Positions 12,865-23,698 of a stretch of 64,000 bases of DNA are shown here, piece after piece. The stretch lies in contig JAINUW010000268.1 of NCBI GenBank assembly GCA_020205615.1, positions 1-64,000 of the forward strand. The letters are read 5' to 3'. Source of the DNA: Panax quinquefolius (lineage: Eukaryota > Streptophyta > Magnoliopsida > Apiales > Araliaceae). The position numbers were made by a program, and so were the translations under genes. The notes beneath the pieces were generated by a model that saw only the letters and a program-made list of their open reading frames with translations, searched no databases and was not told the DNA's origin. How positions within the stretch are numbered: the first letter of the stretch is position 1; the number at the start of each line of letters is the position of its first letter.

Positions 12865-13996
12865 ATGTCGAATGAGAATATTAATAGTGGAGTAAATGAG
12901 ACCGTGGAGATGCTGCATTTTAACAACGAGGAGAACGCGCAACAGTGGCAATGTTCCTCCCATGAACAACACCATTGGCGAGATGATGAACGAGGGATGT
13001 TTAGAAGTTTTTGCGATTCATGCAAAATCGCATTTGAGGAGACTCGTGTTCAAAATACAGGAGGAAATGATAGCAATTCACGGGTGGTCACAAACACCAA
13101 GCAGTTCAAAGAGTTGGGACCACCGAATTTAAGGGAAAGCCGATCCGATCATGGCGGAAACATGGGTCAAACAAATTACCAAGATATTCGATGTCTTGGG
13201 ATGCACGGAAGAACGAAGGTTCCATTCGCTACCTTTTATGTTCGTGTATGGCGAAAGGCAGACATCGGTGGGAATCGTGAAGCGCACTCCATCCACCGCA
13301 CTCAAAGCATGTCATGGGAGACGTTTTCAGAAATAGTTCAATGACAAGTACTTCCCCGAAAGTATTCGGCTATATGAAGGAAGTGGAGTTTATTAGATTG
13401 AGCGAGAATAACATGACGGTGTCCCAAAGACGAGGCGTAAGTTCGGAGTTATCCGTGTTTGCACCTCATTTGGTGGAGAATGAGGAACGTATGACGCGGA
13501 TGTTTCTTAGAGGTTTGAAACCCAAGATACGTCCAAGATCTCATTTCTCATAAATTTTCTCTATTCAGATGTTGTCAATGAGGGCTCGGTTGTTAGAAGC
13601 GAGATAACGAGTACGCTCAACCGAGGGACCATAACCAGGATCATACTCAAGATAGCGATCATCGTAATAACGATAACCCGGCGGAGAAAGAAGAATACGG
13701 ACAAAGGCGGTTACCACTACCGTGGTAATCGTGGCCATGAAAATAGAAGAAGCGAGTCGGGAGGAGATTTTAAAAAGAGGAGATTCAACAACGACCATGT
13801 GAAGACGTCAGCGCCAGTAGCAACTAGTTTTAAGGGAGGAGAACGACCACCGGTCATATGTTACAAATGCGGGAAAGAGGGACATATCAGCCCAAACTGC
13901 CCACAACAGTTTAAGGTATGCTATAATTGTGGAAAAGAAGGACATATCGCTCGAGATTCAGACGATGATCGAAACCTAGTTCAATGGGGATGGTGA
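12865..13996 (+). pseudogene. Gypsy 1 gag (capsid and nucleocapsid), frameshifted
   Basis: From ATG 12865 the reading frame opens MSNENINSGVNETVEML, and the gag core then appears in shifting frames. At 13130-13200 it reads PIMAETWVKQITKIFDVLGC, the conserved start of the retrotransposon gag domain. At 13465-13520 it reads APHLVENEERMTRMFLRGL. Two CCHC zinc knuckles follow in one frame: CYKCGKEGHISPNC (13858-13899) and CYNCGKEGHIARD (13918-13956). The protein would form the virus-like particle and bind the RNA. At least three frame changes and several stops break it; some may be sequence errors (see findings). Confidence 0.8.
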
Positions 13997-15762
13997 CTCA
14001 AAAGATGTCCCGTAAAAAGTCAAAGTCAACGATTCTCGGAAAGCGTTTTTGTCGTGACCGGTCAAAATACGAGGAACCCGAACGGTTAGCACAGGTTAGT
14101 TAATTATAAATTCTTGCGAAGTTTATACCTTACTAGAATCTGGGTTCTACCCATTCTTTTATCTCTCTTACTTGCGCCAACGTTTGAACTTGACTACGGA
14201 GAAATTAAACTTTGACCTATTTGTGGAGACTCCATTAGGAGAAACTTTCATTACATCCGTTGTTTAAAAATCTTGCTTGATTCAAGTTGGCACTATCACA
14301 TTACCGTTAACCTTATTTCTATAGAGATATTTGCTTTTGATGTGATTTTAAGGTTAACTACTCATCATGCCAAATTGATTGCTTTTGTAAGGTTGTTAGT
14401 TTTCATATTCCTAAGCAACCCGTTATTCAATTCAAGCAATCAAACCATTGTAGTCAAACATTTTCATATCAAGCCATGAAGTCATTCGTTTATTACGGAT
14501 GTCAAATTTTCTTAGTCCATGTTATGGATTTGAATAAAGACACGCCGATTTGAATAATATTCTGTTGTTATTGATTTTTCCCGACGTATTTCTGAAGAAT
14601 TTTCGCTTTACTCCCAAAGCTTCGATATTAAATTTTGTATCGAATTTGAACCCAGACAAAACTCATTTCTAAAATCTCATATCGAATGGCTATTATTGAA
14701 CTTCGGAGTTAAAAATTCAACTATAGAATTTGGTACACGAGCCTTTATCCGGTGACTTCCTTTGTGGAATTCACTAAGCGCACTCTCCGTAAGGGACGTC
14801 ATATTCGATGCGATAGTAAATCGATAGGTGTCATTGTGACGTGCTATCCAAGATTGGGATATGAGTCACGATTGAGAAGCAACCTAAGTCGAAGAATCGA
14901 AATACGTAGCTTTCTAGGCTTAGTTGGTTATTATCGAAGATTCGTTGAAGGATATTCTCGAATCGCTATTCCATTAACGAATGACTCGTAGAGATACAAA
15001 ATTCGAATGGAGCAAGGAATATGGGAAGAGCTTCAAGAACTCAAGAGGAGACTCATTTCAAAGACATGTTCGACCATGCCATCCCTGGAAAAGCGAACGT
15101 GGTAGCCGACGTGTTGAGTAGAAGATCGATCGTGATAACGAAAACGATATTGTCAAAGACTAATTTCAGATAATTTACAAATAATAGAGATGGAAACTCT
15201 AGGTACCCACGTGATGATATATGAAAGTACGTGATGATATACGAGTATAATCGACTTTTAATCGATAAAGTTAAAGTCGTTCAAGCCAAACACACCGGGT
15301 GATGAATTTGAAGAAGGAGGTGCAAGAAGTTGTTATTTCAAAAGCGAGAGAATCGATGAGGTGAGGAAAGCTCAAACCTTCGATTTATTAATCCATTTGA
15401 AATTCTCGATCGAATAGGAATTGTGGCCTATAGACTCGCTTCACCGCCAAGTATGACGACGTGTGTTCATAACGCTTTTCACGATCGATGTTACGTAAAT
15501 ATGTGGACGACCCAACCATGTCATTGAAGTTAGAACCGGACGAGATAGCCAAGACCTAACGATGAGGAGGTACCGTCAAGATTTTGGATAGGAAGGAGCA
15601 TGTCCTACGCCAAGAAAGGTCATACCACAAGTTAAAGTTTTGTGGAGGAATCATGATATAGAGGAAATGACACGGGAGTTGGAAACAAAATGAAAGCGAG
15701 GTATCCTCACCTTTTCAAAACACTGTGTATCGCACGCCAATTTCGAGGACGAAATTTCATAA
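13997..15762 (+). pseudogene. Gypsy 1 pol, lacking reverse transcriptase, RNase H and integrase core
   Basis: Recognisable islands in order: a protease remnant (14275-14420, with TTHHAKLIAF of the usual linker); the entrance of reverse transcriptase (14640-14715, around KLISKISYRMA); a jump to RSFLGLVGYYRRFVEGYSRI (14912-14970), which lies just after reverse transcriptase; KFEWSKEYGKSF (15000-15035); GKANVVADVLSRR (15089-15127); and then the integrase C-terminal tail (GIVAYRLALPPSM, 15417-15458; DRKEHVL and VPQVKVLWRN, 15585-15650). The catalytic domains of reverse transcriptase, RNase H and integrase are missing altogether, not merely mutated. Gypsy C has the same gaps. The stop sits in the polypurine tract (15760-15762). 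Confidence 0.8.
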
Positions 15763-15772
15763 GGAGGGAGGT

Positions 15773-18656
15773 TGTAAGACCTCAAATTTTTTAAATAAAA
15801 GGAATTTCCTTTATTTATTATTTTGAAATAGTAAGGGTTGATTTGATTAATGTGGATAGTTAAGGGTTAAATACGCAAATATTTCAAAATAAGCAAGTGG
15901 TTATAAAATATTCATTTTTGCTTGGGGAATATTCGTTTGGTCGTGGAATATGGAATATTCCGGGAATATTCGTTTGGTGTGGAATATTAAATGCTGTGGG
16001 AATATTATTCGAAAGCAGACCATGTGTGGGCCCCATAACGGAAAGCGATTGGATGAGGAAAACGACAAAGTTTGGGTGGTTATAAATAACGGCGTAGTTG
16101 TTACCGAATTAAGATCGTTGGAATACCGTTGGTTAAAATACAAGAATCTGGCGTGGTTACACAAGAGTATTACACGGTATTGCACAGTATTGTTGAATTA
16201 TTGATCCTTACGTAAGATGGCACTACTCAATAATTTTCACAGTAGTTACTGTTCAATATTTTATTTTATTGATTCAATAATTGCTGCATTGATATTTTAT
16301 ATTATTGTTGTTCAATAATTGTCACTGCACAGTATTTCCCATTATCAGATCAATAATTCATATTATTTGAATAATATTATTAGATAACATTATTGGCAAT
16401 GTCTAGAAAGTTACATCTAAGGAGAGGTTTGATCACCTAATTGCGGCGCCAAGAAGGAGAGATCCTTATTGGAAGCCCCCTTTCCGGGAACTACTGGTCA
16501 TTATAATTGTGATTACGTAATATTATTTGTGAATAATTAATTATTGATTCATATGATAAGGAAATATTTATTTTATATGAATATAAATGATGGATTTATT
16601 TATGTGGTTATTAATGAAGGAATTAATGCTGAGATGTTTTATTTGTATTTTGTCGGATTGGAGGTATTAAAAGATCAAATGATTGTTATTATAGCTTTAT
16701 GTGTGAGTTATAATATTTAATCCGACCGTTGGATCGTTGTAATTTTTGGATATGTTATACATATATAAGTTGAGTATATGTCCACAAATTTTGAACCGTT
16801 AAAAATGCACGAATGATTTGTTGTGAATTTTAAGAGGTGTCTGATTCGGAAAGTAGGGTTATAATTGATTTTGGTGGAAAATTCTAGAATTGAGTGGGCC
16901 CCACTTGTGGTTGGTGAAGAAATGTGCTGAATTTTATTTCAAATGTGGTGGGTGGCAATAGTAGTAGAGTAAAGCCATCAGTAGCAAAAGTCAAGTCTCC
17001 TTCTTGGGCTAACATTTTCCTATAAATAGAGGGCTAAGTTAGAATTGAAAATCACACCAGAAACAAAGTTTTCTCTCTTTCTCTCTCTATATTATTGAGC
17101 GTATTTTGTGAGTATTTAGATACTTTGAGAGTTCTTTATTCAAGACAAGTTTCATTCAAAGATCACTTGAGACCTTTCCTTCCCAAGTAATCGATTCTTT
17201 GAGGTAAGGGATAGTAAGGGATATTATTTTTCGTAAATGATATTATTTCTTCAATATCATTATCTTTGAAATATTGATTGGAATTTTTATCAAATTTGGA
17301 ACTTTTTCATGTTGGGGTTTTATTCATGAGTTACTATTCACGAGTTACTATTCATGAGTTACTATTCACGAAGTACTATTCATAGTACTAGCGTGAAGAT
17401 GTTTTTGTGGAATTTCTATCTTTTGGTGTCTGGAGTTACTATTCACGATATACGACTATTCACGATATCTCAAGACTATTCACGTATCAAGACTATTCAC
17501 CAAAAATAAAATTTCTTCTTTTCGTTCAAAATATCTATTCGGATACTAGCTTTGATTGTATCCATGTTTTGATCATTCTTGAATTTTACACCACTATGAT
17601 TATTTTTGAGGTATTTTTGGACGTGGATAAAACCAAAAGTACTTAATCCTTAATCCTTAATCCTTGTCATTTTGTTTCCTTTCGGATTCGTTCTTTAAAA
17701 ATATTTTTCATCATCCTCGTCTTAAATGATGATATTATTGAATATCTTTGGCCCAGTAGAGGCAAAGATGAATGATTTGAAGAATATCTTTGGCCTGTAG
17801 TGCAAAGATGAGCGGTGTTTAAATGAACATGACCGACTGATGAATATCTTTGGCCTTTAGTGCAAAGATGAGCAGGTGTTTAAATGAACATGACCGACTG
17901 ATGAATATCTTTGGCCTGTAGTGCAAAGATGAATGATTTCTGAAGAATATCTTTGGCCTGTAGTGCAAAGATGAGCAGGTGTTTAAATGAACATGACCGA
18001 CTGATGAATATCTTTGGCCTTTAGTGCAAAGATGAACAGGTGTTGAGATGAACATGATCGATTGATGAATATCTTTGGCCTGTAGTGCAAAGATGAATAT
18101 TTGATTTGAGATGAATATTGATTGATGTTACAGGGATAAAATATTGATGATGGACTGTTAAATTCATAGATTATAGTAGATTTCATTCTCTACGTAACTC
18201 TTCTATGAATTATTATTTCATGCGAATATTGATCCGAAACTTGTTGTCTCATTGTATTCTATCGATTTTTCCTCGTTGGAGACTAACGATAATTTGTTGT
18301 ATATTATCTTAGTCATAGTATTCTTTACTGGGCTAGTTGAGCTCACCCTTTTCCTTGTTGTTCCATTTTTCTTCTCAGGAGGCGAGAATGTAGCGAGTAC
18401 TAGTCGGGGTATGGAATGAAGGTTCTAGAGAGAGTTGTTTAGTAGTCCTCACCATTTTTATAAAATAATGTATCAATAATTATGATGGGGATTTATTTAA
18501 GTGTGATATTGTCTGTAAGATAATAATATATTTAAACTCATTAATATATATTGTCGTATTTCACACGACATTTGTATTATGAAGTTGTAGTTTTCTTTGT
18601 ACCATGTATTTGGCGACTCGAATGGGTGTTGTGTATACCTATTTTGGGGCGTCACA
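15773..18656 (+). repeat. 3' LTR of gypsy 1 (best preserved copy)
   Basis: 2,884 bp, TG...CA. It contains the TATA box (17021), splice-donor-like GAG|GTAAGGG (GT at 17204), TACTATTCAYGAGT tandem (about 17325-17385), the ATATCTTTGGCCTGTAGTGC minisatellite (17737-18090, about seven units of roughly 60 bp), and a pyrimidine tract ending in CTTCTCAG (18371-18378) that looks like a splice acceptor. Of the six LTRs of this family here it is the only one that keeps this CAG. Confidence 0.88.
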
Positions 18657-20698
18657 ATATATATATATATATATATACGAATATATATATATATATATAT
18701 ATATTCTTAATTATTATATAATTAAAATAAAAGTTTATTTTAATTTTAAAATAAAAGGTTTATTTTAATATTAAAATATAAAGTTTTATTTTAATTTTAA
18801 ATAATTTTATAATTAAAATAAAAGGTTTATTTTAATCTTAAAATAAAAGGTTTATTTTAATATTAAAATAAAAGATTTATTTTTTAATTTTAAAATTAAA
18901 TTTCATGCTTAATAATTAAAGTTGGAATTGGATTCCATGATAACTAATTGGAGTTGAAATTGTATTCCATCTTTCCTTAAATAAAGGAGTTTATTTAGAT
19001 ATGAAATAGATTTCATATTATTCAAAATAAAAGAGTTTATTTGTGAATAGGAAAGAGAATCCTAATTTCCTTAAATAAATGAGTTTATTTAAATATGAAA
19101 TAAGATTTCATATTATTCAAAATAAAGGAGTTTATTTGTGAATAGGAAAGAAAATCCGTGTTTCCTTAATAAAAGAGATTTTTTTACATGGAATTGGATT
19201 CCATAATTAATTAAAATAAAAGAGTTTATTTTAATTAAAGAGTTTTTTATATATATGGAATTGGATTCCATAATTAATTAAAATAAAGAGTTTATTTTGA
19301 TTAAAAATTTTGATTAAAATAAAATAGTTTATTTTATTCAAAAATTAGATAAATTAAAATAAAATAGTTTTATTTTGATTTAAATTTGGATTAAAATAAA
19401 GGAGTTTATTTTGATTCAAAAATTAGATTTTATACTAACTAATTTTGCCCATTAAATGATATCAATATATATATTAAATGTTTATTATTCATAAGATGAA
19501 TGTTATTTATTAATGCATATGATGATGTGTATGATAATAAATGGGATTGATTATGGACTATTGACCAATGTGATTGGATTTTATTTTAGTTGGATGCATG
19601 AATGTATGGGTTTTATTAAATGGGGTCTGCGTACCTCGTCTTCTCTAATTTTTTCTTAATGTAAATTCTATTTCCCTCCTATGTACTTCCCCTTGACTGC
19701 TGATCAAGGTTTCTATTTATTTTAAAATAGTTATGTAATAGGAATAGTTAGAATTAATTTTTTGAAAAATTGGAGATCAAGGAGCAAGGAGCGCTTGAAG
19801 ACCCGTTTGTAATGGAGCAGGGTTTAAATGTAATAGTTATATTTAAATATTATTTCTTGCACCCTAAGAGTTTGACCTTTTGGTTCACTTGGTGGCTCTA
19901 GTGAACCAAACTAGAATAAAAGTCCATAATCAATCAAAAGTAGAATATAGTATTCTATATGTGCATGCTTATATATATATATTATATATTATGCAAACAT
20001 GCTTCGAGATGTTTATTAATACGACGCGTATTTTATATATATATATATGCATGCGCGCTAAACAAGATGAGACAAATTAATAACAAACCCCTCAATTTTT
20101 TATATTAAGTCCTAAGCGTTCAAAGATATTTGGAATATCGAACGCCGCTTTCTAGCATGATAAAATTAATAGAGTATTAAATATTTAATATGAGTTTGTT
20201 TGTGTCACCACAAGGCAAGTATTAAGTATTTAAGATGTTAATTTATCACATTTGATGCTTATAAAGAAAATTGAACAATATTGTTTTTGTTGTGTCACCA
20301 CAAGGATGATATTTTTCTTTTTGAATATATGGAGTGCTAGTTGGACTTAACTTGGATAATTTTGATTCGGATGTGCCACCACTTGATCAAAATAATCTAA
20401 GAGGCAAAATACAAGGAGTTCATAGTTGATGTAATTGACAAGAGTTGTCTACCTATTTATTTATATATAGTTTGTTGTGTCACCACAAGGTATATATACA
20501 TTTGAAATGGGATCCTTATTCTCACTAGCAAATCTTTAATTAGATTTTGCGAACTTAACTATATAAGTTAGGGTAATATAGTTTGAAGAAAATAGTGGGA
20601 GATACCAATTTAAAACAAGACCTAATTTATTTTGGTAATTAATAAAAGAATGTATGTTAAAATGTTGTTAATTACAAATTCATTTACAGAATTTTACA
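18657..20698 (+). other. Copia B leader, second part
   Basis: Non-coding, and the mirror of 4856-6707. It starts with TA repeats (18657-18704) broken by ACGA, then AT-rich modules of the type AAAATAAAGGAGTTTATTTT (18717-19430, more than a dozen copies). Further down TGTGTCACCACAAGG occurs at 20203, 20292 and 20476, with a variant at 20369. No convincing ORF; 19880-20080 is chance. Confidence 0.7.
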
Positions 20699-23684
20699 AT
20701 GTCTAAAATTACTATCACTGCAAAAGCATATTAGATGCTAAATTAACCAAACCGAATTACTCGGATTGGTTAAGGAATTTGAGAATAGTTCTCATGGCCG
20801 AAAAGCTATCTTATGTCCTTAATACGCCTATCCCTGCAATGGTTGCAGACAATGCCTCTGAGGAAGAGATTGCTACTTTTAGAAAGTGGCAAGATGATGC
20901 TGTGATTGGCTCAATGCATCATGCTCGCATCCACGAGTAACGAGCTTCAACGTCAAGATGAAACTATGGACGCTCCTACTATATTCCCGCACATCAAGTA
21001 GTTGATGGTGAGAGAAAGTGGGGACCGATAGATATCGAGATATCTAAGGAGCTCTTCCGATCTAGAATGGCCAATGGCACTATATAAATGCAGATACAAA
21101 AAGTTCTTAACATAATCAATTTGATTGATCAATTAGGACAACCGGTTTTGTCATGGATGGAGAGTTGAGCCAAGATTTGATCTTGCACTCACTCTTGGGA
21201 CTCCTTTCACAATTGTTGTGAATTTTTCATATGAACAAGCTAGATATCGCCTTTCGCCGATTTGCTTAACATGTTGAAAAATGTTGAGAGTCACTTTCCA
21301 ACCAAGAAAGACCAAGTCTTCTTGGTAGGGGCCAAAGGATCTTCCAAAAGAAGAAAGATTCAAAGAAGGTAAATAGAAAGGCATAAACAAAGGATAATAA
21401 GAACAAAACCGTCACGGATAACAAAGGAGTTTGCTTCCACCGCTATAAGCCCGGACATCGGAAAGAAACCGCAAGAAGCATCTTGCAGAGACTAACCAAA
21501 GAAGCTTAGTGAAGTTTTGGTTACAAATACAAATTTGTTCATGATTTAAAATAATTTTTCTTTAAGTCAAGGTTCTACTTGGGTATTGGATACCGACTTT
21601 GGTTATCATAAATATAGATTTATGAAGGGACCAAGTAAGTAGAAATTAAACAAAGTAAGTAATCCTATGTGTGGGAAATGAAGCAAAGGTTGCATATTAG
21701 CCATAGAAACTTATAGTTTAGCAATGCCTACGGCAAATCTATTAAGTCAATAAGTTGTTATTGTATTCCAATTCTTGTTAGAAACATTATTTCCATTTTA
21801 TTGTTGACAACAAAAATTTTTGGTATTATAATTAAGAACAATTGTTGTTCTATTTATAATAATAATGTTTTGTATAGAAATGGAATATTACTTAATAAAT
21901 TTTGTATACTGACTTACATGAAAAATAATTTTGCATATTGAACAAATTAGTATAAGAAAAGGAGATGATCATTCAAAGAGTTGAATGTGTGTATTTGCTA
22001 AAATACAAGTGTGAATTATTTGAAAGGTTCAAAGAAATTGAAGTGAAATAAATTGACAATGTATTAAGATTCTTTGATTAGATCAATGAATAAATACTTG
22101 TGCAATAAGTTTCTAGATCATCTCAAATGGTTTTTCTCATAATGGACACATCCACGATACGCAATAATTGATTGATGTATCCGAATGAAAAATCGTACCT
22201 TGTTGGACATGGTGCGGTCCATAATGATTTTATCGACATTCCAGGTATCCTTCCGGGATAATGTCCTAGAAATGGTGGTGCATATCTACGAAAATGGTAA
22301 CCTCAAAATCCGGCCCCAAGACTCCATAAAAGTTATGGATGTGGAGGATTCCTAATCTTAAGTATGTTAAGATAAGGGTTGTCCAACTTATGTGAAAAGG
22401 TTTCAAAAGGTAAGCTTGGGACAAGATTTGACAAGTGTAGATTTGTTGGACATCCTAAAGTAAGTTTAGGGCATGTGTTCTATAATCCTACTTAGCAAAA
22501 GGTGTTTGTTTACGAAACACGCCGCTTTCTAAGATAAAGGTGTTTATCATAAAGAAAGGGCTAGTGGGAGGATAATAGATCTTAAAGAGTTCAAGAACCA
22601 CAAAACACTATAAGTCAAATAAGAGGAACCGTAGATGATAGACCTATTGTACCACAAGTGAATCAGAATCGGAATAGTACCAAAGATACCTAGGAGGTAT
22701 AGATTCATCATGGATGATGATGATGAAAGGTACATCATAGAAAATGATGATCCGAGTTACATACGATGAGGTAAGAGTTCTGAGTGTGTACAAAAGGGAC
22801 AGTGGGAGCACCGTGACATTCCTAATATTATATGTTGATATACTACGGATAAGGAATGACATACCAATGCTACAATCAGTAAAGATAAAGTTGTCTAAAC
22901 ATTCCTCCATGAATGATTTGGAAGAGTATCTTAATTGGGGAAATAAATCTATATAGATAGATTTAAGAGGATGCTCGACTTAACCCAAGGAACGTATATT
23001 CATTTGATGCTAAAGTCGTTTAGCATGGCAAACTCCAAGAGATGTCTCATGTTGATGAGCTATGGAGTGTATCTCTCTTAATAGTCCCCACAAACTCCAA
23101 AAGAGAGATCACATGAGTAACTATCATGTATGCAATGAAATATACGAGACCTGATGTTGATCAGTCATATTCTGGAGAAGTTCATTGTGAGTCAATGAAA
23201 AACATCTTAAAGTGCTTAACCGGCACTAAGGATGTGATCTTATCCATGGTGGGTCTAAATTAAAACTAGAGGGCTTAACAGACTCAAGTTTTTCAGACAG
23301 ACCAAGATGACAGAAAAATCCATTTTAAGGTAAAGCGTTATCTTGAACAGTGGTGCAGTGAATTGGAAAGGTTCCAAATAGCAAAGAGTTGTTGGTTTAG
23401 TGATAAAGACAAAGTATATAGCTATAATGAAGCTACAAGTTGATTGTTTGGATTAAAAGTTCATTACAGAACTAGGAATAGTTCCTAAATCTCATCTTGG
23501 ATCTAAACATGTGTTGTGGCACTTTCATTTAATTATTAGAATCATTAAAAGATGGGAAATCACTATAGAGATAGTGGACTCTCATGAACAACATTATATA
23601 TCCATTAACTAAAGCTTATCCAAATGCCAGGATAATCGTCACTTGCAGAAGAAGAGTATAAGATACCATGACGATTGGCTTTAG
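20699..23684 (+). pseudogene. Copia B gag-pol, decayed and missing most of integrase
   Basis: ATG at 20699 gives MSKITITAK; after one frame change the gag reads NYSDWLRNLRIVLMAEKLSY and runs to about 20940. A zinc knuckle with altered cysteines (CFHRYKPGHRKET) is at 21430-21473. The CYCIPILVRNIISI motif of the protease/pre-integrase region is at 21757-21800. At 22375-22500 the integrase end reads KCRFVGHPKVSLGHVFYNPT. Reverse transcriptase has GSTVTFLILYVDILRI (22800-22850), where the YVDD box has lost one Asp by a 3-bp change. The RNase H end and the final RYHDDWL-stop (23662-23684) abut the polypurine tract. Stops and frameshifts are many. The integrase catalytic core is absent, as in copy A. 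Confidence 0.82.
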
Positions 23685-23698
23685 TGCAAGTGGGAGAT

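Larger units (their letters stand above)
9657..18656 (+). mobile_element. Ty3/gypsy element 1, complete structure, coding region decayed
   Basis: It is a 9.0-kb element with two LTRs of about 2.85-2.88 kb that start TGTAAGACC and end GTCACA. Order: 5' LTR (9657-12509), primer-binding region (12510-12690), gag (12865-13996), shortened pol (13997-15762), polypurine tract AAGGAGGGAGGT (15761-15772), 3' LTR (15773-18656). The flanking 5 bp are ATATA on both sides (9652-9656 and 18657-18661), as expected for a target duplication, though a TA microsatellite makes this weak proof. The gag with two CCHC knuckles and the integrase C-terminal end with a chromodomain-type tail suggest the chromovirus (Tekay/Del-like) branch; this assignment is from memory of family features. 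Confidence 0.9.

Noticed and set aside
12841..13344. 167-codon ORF as an independent gene
   Set aside because: It is the out-of-frame part of gypsy 1 gag; the conserved gag motifs lie in the other two frames.
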